In this document: positions 42,351-48,138 of the stretch, piece after piece
How the letters are laid out: the number at the start of each line of letters is the position of its first letter
How positions within the stretch are numbered: position 1 is the first letter of the stretch
Program-made: the position numbers and the translations under genes
The notes under the pieces: generated by a model
Database searches by the model: none
The model's input: the letters and a program-made list of their open reading frames with translations, nothing else
Told to the model about the DNA's origin: nothing
Virus record (IMG/VR): IMGVR_UViG_3300011125_000005
Coordinates: 1 to 48,138 of that record
Source of the DNA: a virus
Reading direction: 5' to 3' (one strand)
Length of the DNA stretch: 48,138 nt

Positions 42351-42362
42351 ATTTTACTTTTT
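42348..42362 (-). promoter_or_regulatory. A-rich initiation motif (AAAAAGTAAAATATG)
   Basis: The leader of the JAB-like gene, shared with the genes starting at 47768, 47310 and 39888. It overlaps the last codons of the E2-like gene. Confidence 0.45.
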
Positions 42363-43523
42363 AATTTTTAATAAATATATATTAGCCTCTTTTTCTAATT
42401 GTGCTATAGCAAACTTAGTAACATAGGGATGGGCTATATGCACTATGGCTTCATTAGTATCCTCTGTATTATCCATTTCTAATACTTTTGCTTTAACACC
42501 TACTCCTTTAAAAGTAAAGAAAGGTATTTGTTTACTATTTATATTACTGATAGATCTGTTAATAGTACTTATGTTTGTAGAAGCATCAATAGTATGGATA
42601 TCACCATTACTATCTCTATATCTTATATAATTTGGGCTAAGTCCTACAGCTAATGCTACTTCTAACTCTGCTTCATTTTGTACTTTAATTGAAGGTACAT
42701 CATATGACGTATCTACAGTAAATACAGGATAAATTTCAGATTCCATACAATACCTCTTAAATGTTTGCTCTATAGCAGTAGTACCAGGACTATATGCCCC
42801 ACTACTTCCCCCTTTCATAGTGATATTTTCCATTCTCCTATAAGGACCTCCTTCTATAGATTCCCATACTACATAAGAATGTAGTATTAATAGTGCATTC
42901 TTAAATTCTTCTATATTCCATTCCTCTACAGTTAGGGTTGATACTATACTTCCTGTATCACTATCTCCTCCTAAACAAAATCTACCAAAAGAACTTATTC
43001 TAGTGCCATCATTACTGGTAATAGTTGGTAAATGGGAATGACCATATTTACTTTTAAATTCTGGATAACTATACGTACTTCTAGTACCAAACCATCCTTG
43101 TAAATGACTCATACTACTATTAAAGTACATTCTAACATATAAATCTCTTATAGTATGTATATGTCCTCTACTATTAGTTATTACAAACTCTGGAAAATGT
43201 ATAGTTAATGCAAATCTAGCAGTAGTAAGATATTTAGAATCATAATCTAAAGGGTAATCTTTAAGGGCAATAAAATCCCAATTTCCTCCATGTATTTCCT
43301 CTGCTACCTCTTTAACTAGTCTTATTCTCATTTCTAATCTAGTCTCTTTAGGTTTTGTCTTCTCTACTACAATAGGTGTAATAATAGGTTCAGGTATACT
43401 GTCTACAACTACTTCCTCCACTACTTCTGGTACACTAGGTACTGAAGTATTTTCTATTACTGTTACATTACTATCATCAGCTAATCTGGCTTCTAATAAT
43501 GCAAAGTCATCTTGTTCTGACAT
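42354..43523 (-). CDS. E2-like ubiquitin-conjugating protein
   Basis: A 389-residue protein. Residues 1-60 are acidic and Val/Pro-rich, probably flexible. About residues 65-215 look like a UBC/E2-like fold: a helix, strands 'ARFALTIHFPEFVI' and 'IHTIRDLYVRMYF', then 'YSYPEFKSKYGHSHLP' and 'SSFGRFC183LGG', the last two matching the E2 pattern of a His-containing 'HPH' loop followed by the catalytic Cys in a 'CLG' turn, and finally the helix 'EEWNIEEFKNALLILHSYVVWES'. C183 is the predicted thioester Cys. A C-terminal domain (about 230-389) is unassigned. It lies between a Ubl-like and a JAB-like gene, as E2 proteins do in bacterial conjugation operons. A terminator stands just before its start. 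Confidence 0.75.
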   Translation of the reverse strand: MSEQDDFALLEARLADDSNVTVIENTSVPSVPEVVEEVVVDSIPEPIITPIVVEKTKPKETRLEMRIRLVKEVAEEIHGGNWDFIALKDYPLDYDSKYLTTARFALTIHFPEFVITNSRGHIHTIRDLYVRMYFNSSMSHLQGWFGTRSTYSYPEFKSKYGHSHLPTITSNDGTRISSFGRFCLGGDSDTGSIVSTLTVEEWNIEEFKNALLILHSYVVWESIEGGPYRRMENITMKGGSSGAYSPGTTAIEQTFKRYCMESEIYPVFTVDTSYDVPSIKVQNEAELEVALAVGLSPNYIRYRDSNGDIHTIDASTNISTINRSISNINSKQIPFFTFKGVGVKAKVLEMDNTEDTNEAIVHIAHPYVTKFAIAQLEKEANIYLLKIKK

Positions 43524-43543
43524 ATTATAATTTTTAAGTTAAT

Positions 43544-43569
43544 AAAAAAGGGGAGCATAAGCCCCCCTT
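43544..43569 (-). terminator. Intrinsic terminator between the Ubl-like and E2-like genes
   Basis: On the minus strand a 9-bp stem (43569-43561 with 43556-43548, one G-U pair), loop TTAT, runs into six Ts (43549-43544). It begins 6 nt after the Ubl-like stop and ends 20 nt before the E2-like start. It should reduce transcription of the enzymes relative to the modifier. Confidence 0.85.
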
Positions 43570-43575
43570 ATATAT

Positions 43576-43872
43576 TTAAATGCTATCTCTAAGAGCACGT
43601 AGTTTTGCAACCATTGCTTCTTGGTGGGCAGTAATTTCATCACTACCACTTTTCACCTTACCAGGTGTAAGGAAAAGAATAACATCTCCTGTAGGTAGCA
43701 TTGCTGCATCACTATCAAGTGTCATCTTTGAAACCTTCTCCATAACTTTCATATCAGAAATACTGATACCGTTATTTTCTAATTCAGGTTTTAACTCTCC
43801 CCATGTAGTTGCACTTGAATTTAATTCTTTTTTCCCGTCAATCTTAGTTGATACAATTGTAATTTTTCTCAT
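43576..43872 (-). CDS. Candidate ubiquitin-like (beta-grasp) modifier
   Basis: A 98-residue protein. Strand 'KITIVST' and a hairpin 'IDGKKEL' precede the helix 'TTWGELKPELENN', then 'KVMEKVSKMTL' and 'LPTGDVILFLTPGKVKSG', in the order of a beta-grasp Ubl (beta-beta-alpha-beta-beta). About 22 residues after 'VKSG' extend beyond the fold, and there is no terminal Gly-Gly, so a tail cut by the JAB enzyme, perhaps at the Gly, is possible. Its place at the head of a Ubl-E2-JAB-E1 array is the main support for the call. It begins 1 nt after the preceding gene and is followed at once by a terminator, suggesting high relative expression. Confidence 0.65.
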   Translation of the reverse strand: MRKITIVSTKIDGKKELNSSATTWGELKPELENNGISISDMKVMEKVSKMTLDSDAAMLPTGDVILFLTPGKVKSGSDEITAHQEAMVAKLRALRDSI

Positions 43873-43873
43873 C

Positions 43874-44095
43874 TTAATTTGTGATTTTTAACATAAATAA
43901 TGAATAAGTTTTAACAGCCTCGTCAAACTTATTTTTGTTTGTAATAAACTCTTCTCCTGAAGAGGATCTTTCTAGTGATTTTTTAGCTTTATCATAAGCG
44001 TCTTCCAAAGCATATCTGATTTTATCTGCCAGTAATACTTTAGGCTTGTATCCTATTATGCTTTCTATTTTTGTTTTTAATTCTTCATCTTCCAT
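43874..44095 (-). CDS. Small charged helical protein before the Ubl-like gene
   Basis: A 73-residue, helical, Lys/Glu-rich protein without Cys or membrane segments. Its stop is 1 nt before the Ubl-like start, so the two are coupled and end at the same terminator. I do not recognise it. It may be a cassette component or a small regulator. The 109 nt upstream hold only a long-range inverted repeat. Confidence 0.5.
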   Translation of the reverse strand: MEDEELKTKIESIIGYKPKVLLADKIRYALEDAYDKAKKSLERSSSGEEFITNKNKFDEAVKTYSLFMLKITN

Positions 44096-44114
44096 ATATA
44101 GATATTAAAAATTC

Positions 44115-44206
44115 AAGCAGTAATATTTAATTAACTTTCATTTAATTTTATAAATATTACAATTACATAACTTTAAGTCGTCCCTTACTTACAGTTATTA
44201 CTGCTT
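44115..44206 (-). repeat. Long-range 11-bp inverted repeat downstream of the RusA-like gene
   Basis: AAGCAGTAATA (44115-44125) has its exact complement at 44196-44206, overlapping the stop of the RusA-like gene; on the minus strand the second arm is followed by a T-rich run. It could close a large hairpin that ends the transcript or protects its 3' end. Confidence 0.5.
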
Positions 44207-45731
44207 AAATTATTTTGATAGTAAACACCAGTTTTCTATCTTCTTCATTTTCAACCCAGTGATATCTTTTTCTACCACTTTCTAATACATAATCAGGGTC
44301 ATCCCCTGGAATTACTTTACACTCTTGCAAAGAATCCTCAAAGAACTTCTCTAGTAGCCACATATTAGACACATCAGGCATAGTTCTACGTCTTATTTCA
44401 TATATATCACATGAAATAGATAGATACTTACCTTCAGGTATAATAATAGGTTTCTTAAGTTGTGCTTTGATGTATTTAGAAAAATAAGTATGGTAATATT
44501 TAGCCACGGTTTTACGTAAACGCCAATTTAAAGTAGCATTATATAACATTTTGTTATCGTGCTGGCTCTTTATCCTGCACTTCTATATGTTTCCATATAG
44601 TTCAGACTATATCATCACCTCCACATGAGGTGCTATGCGCTCTTGGTACTTTACTATCTCCAACTTAATGCTGAGACTCCATGTACTAGTCGTTGAACCT
44701 TGAACTCATTTCTGAGAGCCTTGGCTGCTGATTGACATACAAAATAATAAGCTGTTCTTTCCAGGTTAGCATAAACAGAGCGTAACCATTCCCAGCATCT
44801 GTCACTTATTATTTCACTTAGTGTTCCAGCAATTCACATAGTTTATTCAGGACCTATATAAATAACTTATATCTCATAGATTCTATAACATAAGGACTAA
44901 TAGTAGAAGTAAATAATTCTTTAGATTTACTTCGGATATATATCATATTACTTTGCGGTTGCAAAGTTGTTTCAATATTAAATTTATCTTTAAGTAATTT
45001 TCTTAAGAAATTATTTTCTTTCCTAGTAAAAGATTGAGTACATAACAGATATCCAGAAATTGTTTTAGCTCCATCATCCATAAACCATATGGCTAATCCT
45101 AAAGCATTCATTTTCTGTATAGTACTTCTATGTACAATCTTTTTCTTGTTTTTGTAAAAAAGTTCTCTATATTCAGTAAATATAGGATTCGTCTTACTCC
45201 GAAACCTATACTCTTCAATAAATCCCTCTTTATACCTATCATTAACTATCTTATTGTAACAAAGTTTACCAGCTAATTCTTTTTCAGCTAATATACTATG
45301 TTTATATTCACAATACTCTTTTTGTTTAGCACTGTGAGCTATAGATAATCTTGAATTTTTCAATGTATGTGATATTTTATCTAAATATCCATCTCCTAAC
45401 ATTGATCCTATTATAAGTTGTTCTAATTTTTCCATATACAAATATAGTTAAAATCTGTATACTTTCAAACTATTTGTGTTTAATCCTGACCGTTCATTAC
45501 CCAAAGATTAGGTTTTCCTGCAGTTTTGGTATTTTTAAGAAACCTTTCCTCTAAATCATTACAGCAATACGCTTTACCTCCTATAATTAGAGGGGTGCGT
45601 CTTAAGTTTTCTGTATGCTTTATTGGTAATTTTTCTCTTTCTGTCCATAGCCAATACTTAGGCATTCTTTTTGCAGATTTCTGGTAGCTGCTTTCCCATT
45701 CAGGAATCACTACTTCATAACTTCCCAACAT
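44205..45731 (-). CDS. RusA-like Holliday junction resolvase, split by a group I intron
   Basis: Spliced product 200 residues, from exons 45731-45482 and 44557-44205. RusA-type enzymes cut branched DNA during recombination and packaging. The C-terminal exon carries 'RRRTMPDVSNMWLLEKFFEDSL' and 'VIPGDDPDYV', the R-x-x-P-D-x-D/N-N and late Asp-Asp pattern of the family. The first exon ends in 'NLWVMNGQD' and splicing adds Tyr and 'NKMLYNATLNWRLRK'. Unspliced, it would stop at TAA (45482-45480). The start at 45731 overlaps the primase gene by 22 nt. One Asp of the usual catalytic set reads Ser-Asn ('DVSN'), so confirm activity. The split-gene model is well supported by frame and P1 pairing. Confidence 0.8.
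44854..45435 (-). CDS. LAGLIDADG homing endonuclease encoded in the intron
   Basis: A 193-residue protein starting at ATG 45435; an in-frame TTG two codons earlier is less likely. Two LAGLIDADG helices are visible: 'LIIGSMLGDGYL' (residues 7-18) and 'LGLAIWFMDDGAK' (about 112-124), each with the catalytic acidic residue, so it is a single-chain two-motif enzyme. Such enzymes cut intronless alleles of their host gene and so spread the intron; some also help splicing. It sits inside the intron of the RusA-like gene, is transcribed from its own promoter 4 nt upstream, and ends just before the intron's catalytic core. Confidence 0.88.
   Translation of the reverse strand: MEKLEQLIIGSMLGDGYLDKISHTLKNSRLSIAHSAKQKEYCEYKHSILAEKELAGKLCYNKIVNDRYKEGFIEEYRFRSKTNPIFTEYRELFYKNKKKIVHRSTIQKMNALGLAIWFMDDGAKTISGYLLCTQSFTRKENNFLRKLLKDKFNIETTLQPQSNMIYIRSKSKELFTSTISPYVIESMRYKLFI
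45439..45469 (-). promoter_or_regulatory. Bacteroidota promoter inside the intron (TTTG-N19-TATATTTG)
   Basis: On the minus strand TTTG (45469-45466) and TATATTTG (45446-45439) are spaced by 19 nt, the full consensus. The -7 box ends 3 nt before the endonuclease ATG, so the message would be leaderless or nearly so. The 18 bases TTTAACTATATTTGTATA also occur at the promoter of the giant polymerase gene. Confidence 0.7.
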
Positions 45732-46699
45732 CGGTTAATATATTCTAATAACTTAGCGTAGTTATATTTATGTACAAAGTCAGCACAATCTTTAGTATCT
45801 TGAGGCAATATAAAGTGTTGTATGCCAATTAGTTCTTGTAACTTATTAGCTGCTGTTATTCCAGGCTTATCATTATCAAATAATAATCTGATTTCTTTGA
45901 AACGTGTAAGTAGGTAATCATAAAAATCTTTATCTATAATAGATGACTCACTTTGAGGAGCTATAGCATGTATGCCAAGTTTCCTTAAGACTAGTACATC
46001 TTTATATGATTTAGTAATTATTAACCTATCTCCAGTTTCAGGGAGTAAATCAAATCCTTGATAATCATCTGGACCTGTATTTGTAAAAAATTTAGCTTTC
46101 TTGCTATAAGGTTGATATATCTTCCATAGTTCTCTACCTTCTTTGAAACCAAAGTAGTAACCATATGCTGTAGAATGTGCTTTAAAGTAAGAATCATTAA
46201 GCCAAAACCCCTCTAAAGGGTATACTTTACCTATTTCTAACTCTTTAACTGTAAATTCATACTGGTCATGCCAATACAATTTATCATTCTCATTCCAATT
46301 ACGTACACTAACTCTAATATCAGCTGGTGTTGATTCTATCTTAGATACATCTACATTATAGACAATAGAAGCTGTAGGAGTATATTCATAGTCTGACACT
46401 GATGACTCAAAACCTAGATTAAAATCCCTGTTTACTATATCTAATGCTTGAAAGTAATTACAACTATATTTCTGCATAATGTAACCAAAGCAACTTAATG
46501 CTCCTGTTACTGCATAATCTTTATATAGTAAATCTGTATTTCCTTTAAACACTACACAAGTAGGGGATTTATCTGGTCTTAACTCACTTTTAAATGCCTT
46601 ACCTACATCAACAAACCCTACGATATACTTCTTAAATATATCGTAGGAATTTATTAATGCAAGAATATTATCCTGACTAACTACTTTTTTACCGTACAT
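45710..46699 (-). CDS. DnaG-type primase (TOPRIM)
   Basis: A 329-residue protein. The N-terminal part (about 1-100) resembles the DnaG core start: 'LRPDKSPTCVVFKG' (the R-x-D-x-S-P-S/T block), a 'DYAVTGALSCFGYIMQKYSCNYFQALDIVNRDFNLG' helix pair typical of primase N-domains. The TOPRIM part has 'DRLIITKSYKDVLVLRKLGIHAIAPQSE' (the usual Glu of motif 1 reads Lys or Ser here) and 'IRLLFDNDKPGITAANKL' with the D-x-D. It should make RNA primers for phage replication. No zinc-finger Cys set is visible. It overlaps the RusA-like gene by 22 nt. Confidence 0.8.
   Translation of the reverse strand: MYGKKVVSQDNILALINSYDIFKKYIVGFVDVGKAFKSELRPDKSPTCVVFKGNTDLLYKDYAVTGALSCFGYIMQKYSCNYFQALDIVNRDFNLGFESSVSDYEYTPTASIVYNVDVSKIESTPADIRVSVRNWNENDKLYWHDQYEFTVKELEIGKVYPLEGFWLNDSYFKAHSTAYGYYFGFKEGRELWKIYQPYSKKAKFFTNTGPDDYQGFDLLPETGDRLIITKSYKDVLVLRKLGIHAIAPQSESSIIDKDFYDYLLTRFKEIRLLFDNDKPGITAANKLQELIGIQHFILPQDTKDCADFVHKYNYAKLLEYINRCWEVMK
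46617..46647 (-). repeat. Perfect 11-bp hairpin in the 5' end of the primase gene
   Basis: CCTACGATATA (46617-46627) and its exact complement (46637-46647) flank a 9-nt loop, within codons about 18-28 of the primase gene. There is no T run, so it is not a terminator; it could fold in the mRNA and affect translation, or be an operator-like site. Confidence 0.6.
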
Positions 46700-46722
46700 A
46701 CAGTAAAAGTACTAATTATTTA

Positions 46723-47310
46723 TTAAAATAACTCTCCTTCAGTAGAATCTGCTGCTACTGGTGTAGCTGCCATCGCTGTTTTAGCTGGTACAGCATAGAT
46801 GTCATACTTAGGATTAGTCTTACCAATTGTAGTTGGATTAGTACCATCCAATTCAACATAATTTGGAAACTTTGGAAAGTTTGGAAACCATGCATCAGAA
46901 GATTTATTGTGTTTCAATATAATCTTCATAGTAAACTTCTTACCTGCTGCCTGTGGAATTACTTTAGTTCCAATAGCTGTCATAAATGCTTGGAAAGTAG
47001 TACTACCTGCAATTGCTGCATAGTAATCTGCTTCAGGCATAATTCTAGTACAAATATGAAGCATAGCCTCATTAGTACTTTTAATAGCCCAATCTTCTTC
47101 TGAATCAAAGAACATAACTCTAAAAGTAGCCCCATTTGACTGCTTAATAGTTAATACTGATCTATTCTCCATTAGATTACCGTCCTTATCTTTGGCCATT
47201 TCCAAAGAAACAAACTCATTCCCTTCTACTCTTTCTCCAGTTATTACTGGGATGTTTCCTTCTGCTCTTAAAGCATTTCCTTCACTGTCTGTTTTTGATC
47301 CGTAACTCAT
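46723..47310 (-). CDS. Single-stranded-DNA-binding-like protein
   Basis: A 195-residue protein with a beta-rich core ('FVSLEMAKD', 'SVLTIKQSNGATFRVMFFD', 'KKFTMKIILKHN') and a flexible tail ending in acidic residues plus an aromatic ('STEGELF'), the layout of phage SSB proteins whose acidic tip recruits partners. It lies directly before the primase gene in the replication operon, as SSB genes of crAss-like phages often do. No strict motif proves the call. It starts from the shared A-rich initiation motif. Confidence 0.55.
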   Translation of the reverse strand: MSYGSKTDSEGNALRAEGNIPVITGERVEGNEFVSLEMAKDKDGNLMENRSVLTIKQSNGATFRVMFFDSEEDWAIKSTNEAMLHICTRIMPEADYYAAIAGSTTFQAFMTAIGTKVIPQAAGKKFTMKIILKHNKSSDAWFPNFPKFPNYVELDGTNPTTIGKTNPKYDIYAVPAKTAMAATPVAADSTEGELF

Positions 47311-47322
47311 ATTTACTTTTTT
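47308..47322 (-). promoter_or_regulatory. A-rich initiation motif (AAAAAAGTAAATATG)
   Basis: The leader of the SSB-like gene, near-identical to those at 39886, 42348 and 47766. Confidence 0.45.
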
Positions 47323-47327
47323 ATTTA

Positions 47328-47768
47328 TTAAAATTGAGAATCAACTGTTGATTCTTCTACTTGTTGGATAGTAGCCTCAATACTATCATTATTTTCTTCT
47401 GTATTAATAACAGGTGATTCATCTGCATTAAGCATCTCACCATCTGTTTCTACTTCTGCTTCAGGTGTTTCAGCAATATTCTTTGCAAGTCTAGCTTCTC
47501 CAGCTTTACTTGGTGAACCATAGGCAACTTCTCTATCATCTACAATGACAAATGATACCTTTTTAGGTGTTTTTACTTTCTTACCTTTTAATGCAGGATG
47601 TTTAAATAATTCATCTACATCTGATTTAGTAATACTATACTTTTCTTGAATAGAGCCTAATTCAGGATTATACCCTTTATCTCCTTCTTTTCTAGTAATA
47701 CCATTCTCTAAATCTGCTAATACACCTGACAAACTAATTGTTACAGGCCCTGTTCTCTCTTCTGACAT
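47328..47768 (-). CDS. Acidic-tailed protein of unknown function
   Basis: A 146-residue protein. The first 80 residues look folded ('YSITKSDVDELFKHPALKGKKVKTPKKVSFVIVDD'), with a short Lys-rich segment; the last 50 are acidic and probably disordered. It lies between the ATPase and SSB-like genes, 17 nt before the latter, and is likely a replication accessory. I do not recognise a family. Confidence 0.5.
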   Translation of the reverse strand: MSEERTGPVTISLSGVLADLENGITRKEGDKGYNPELGSIQEKYSITKSDVDELFKHPALKGKKVKTPKKVSFVIVDDREVAYGSPSKAGEARLAKNIAETPEAEVETDGEMLNADESPVINTEENNDSIEATIQQVEESTVDSQF

Positions 47769-47781
47769 ATTTTACTTTTTT
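47766..47781 (-). promoter_or_regulatory. A-rich initiation motif (AAAAAAGTAAAATATG)
   Basis: The leader of the 146-residue gene, lying just past the stop of the ATPase gene; one of four near-identical leaders in the minus-strand arm. Confidence 0.45.
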
Positions 47782-48134
47782 AATGATGGGTATATTAATT
47801 CCCATTTTACGTTAACTAATTCTTCTGTTTCTTCATCGTATTCTGCTACTTTAATTTCAGCACCTTTTAAGTGTTTGCATCTAGCTCCACACATTATTTC
47901 ATCATTGCTTTTAAAGTTTATCAGAATTTCTGAATCTGGCCCTCTATGTAAGAAACCTATAGCATCTGCATTAGCACATACAGTAAATTTAATTTTACCT
48001 GTAAGATCTAAATCTTTAGCTGCTACTTCTTTTCCTTTCTTATCTATGAAAGTATCTTTTACATGACCTACTAAAATTATATTATTAGCAAGTTTCTTCA
48101 ATTTCTCAATTGCTTCTTTAAATGCTTCTCTTAA
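47772..48134 (-). CDS. C-terminal part of a RecA/Sak4-like ATPase, 5' partial
   Basis: The frame is open from 48134 to the stop at 47772, about 120 codons. It reads 'EAFKEAIEKLKKLANNIILVGHVKDTF', then 'KEVAAKDLDLTGKIK', 'ADAIGFLHR' and 'DEIMCGARCKHLKG', which resembles the C-terminal third of phage RecA-like recombination ATPases (Sak4 type): the strand 'IILVGHVKD' is the motif after Walker B. The Walker A and B parts are missing. An in-frame TAA (48137-48135) stands at the very edge of the window. No ATG lies in between; TTG 48101 is the only common alternative start. The sequence before it looks like normal coding sequence, so the gene probably continues outside or is interrupted. Confidence 0.55.
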   Translation of the reverse strand, partial: LREAFKEAIEKLKKLANNIILVGHVKDTFIDKKGKEVAAKDLDLTGKIKFTVCANADAIGFLHRGPDSEILINFKSNDEIMCGARCKHLKGAEIKVAEYDEETEELVNVKWELIYPSLKK

Positions 48135-48138
48135 TTAA

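Larger units (their letters stand above)
44558..45481 (-). ncRNA. Group I intron (924 nt) with a LAGLIDADG ORF, in the RusA-like gene
   Basis: The conserved core lies at the 3' end on the minus strand: P 'GAATTGCTGGAA' (about 44835-44824), Q 'AATCAGCAGCCAAG' (about 44732-44719), R 'GTTCAACGACTA' (about 44695-44684) and S 'GATATAGTC' (about 44614-44606). For the 5' splice site, exon CAGGATT pairs with GGTCCTG (near 44849-44855), with the terminal U opposite G; the exon ends at 45482. The intron ends at G44558 after GCACG, as in the intron of the E1-like gene. Ligation adds T to AT, giving Tyr and an open frame. The endonuclease gene fills the P1-P2 side loop. Confidence 0.85.

Noticed and set aside
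43580-43891. A + strand 103-codon frame opposite the Ubl-like gene
   Set aside because: It is a mirror of the minus-strand gene, which has operon spacing, a terminator and a recognisable fold pattern.
1-48138. tRNA genes, CRISPR arrays, insertion sequences, integrase
   Set aside because: No cloverleaf, regularly spaced repeats, transposase or recombinase motifs were seen on either strand.

Overview
The window is a 48 kb piece of an AT-rich, tightly packed, virulent-type phage genome that looks like a crAss-like phage (Crassvirales) infecting a member of the Bacteroidota. Three things support this. A giant protein carries a DFDID metal-binding motif of the crAss/phi14:2-type virion RNA polymerase, with a zincin motif upstream in the same chain. 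The gene order (IHF-like protein, P22 gp4-like protein, very large tail protein, cargo-type proteins, polymerase) matches the crAss virion module. Several gene starts lie just behind Bacteroidota-type -7 boxes (TAnnTTTG). No integrase, tRNA, CRISPR array or insertion sequence was seen.

Layout. Positions 3-2766 (+) hold a head-completion-like protein, a tail-completion-like protein, a small gene with two in-frame stops, a LamG-like protein and an SGNH/SASA-type esterase. This stretch is visibly richer in CG dinucleotides than what follows, so a mosaic or assembly junction near 2770-2790 is possible. Positions 2791-4895 (+) hold small membrane and accessory genes, including one with an in-frame TGA. 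Positions 4945-33129 (+) are the virion and ejection module: acidic protein, metallophosphoesterase-like protein, ring/collar proteins, a 1490-residue tail nozzle protein, two cargo-type proteins, the 3917-residue zincin plus RNA polymerase giant, and a further 1026-residue cargo-type protein. A two-way terminator at 33156-33182 separates this from the convergent minus-strand arm.

The minus-strand arm (48138 down to 33254) is the replication and nucleotide module: the C-terminal part of a RecA/Sak4-like ATPase, an unknown acidic protein, an SSB-like protein, a DnaG-type primase, a RusA-like resolvase, then a four-gene ubiquitin-like conjugation cassette, and then an unknown protein, a FEN-type 5' nuclease, an unknown protein, a UDG-fold protein with altered active site, an unknown protein, a class II ribonucleotide reductase and a small Cys-containing protein.

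The most striking content is the cassette at 39899-43872: a candidate beta-grasp ubiquitin-like protein, an E2-like protein with an FCLG cysteine, a JAB/JAMM isopeptidase with a perfect HxH-x7-S-x2-D motif, and a ThiF/E1-like activating enzyme. The E1 reading frame is cut in two by an ORF-less group I intron of 542 nt. The RusA-like gene upstream is cut by a related group I intron of 924 nt that carries a LAGLIDADG endonuclease with its own promoter. A strong terminator directly after the Ubl gene suggests that the modifier is made in excess over its enzymes. All family assignments rest on motif reading; no database search was possible.
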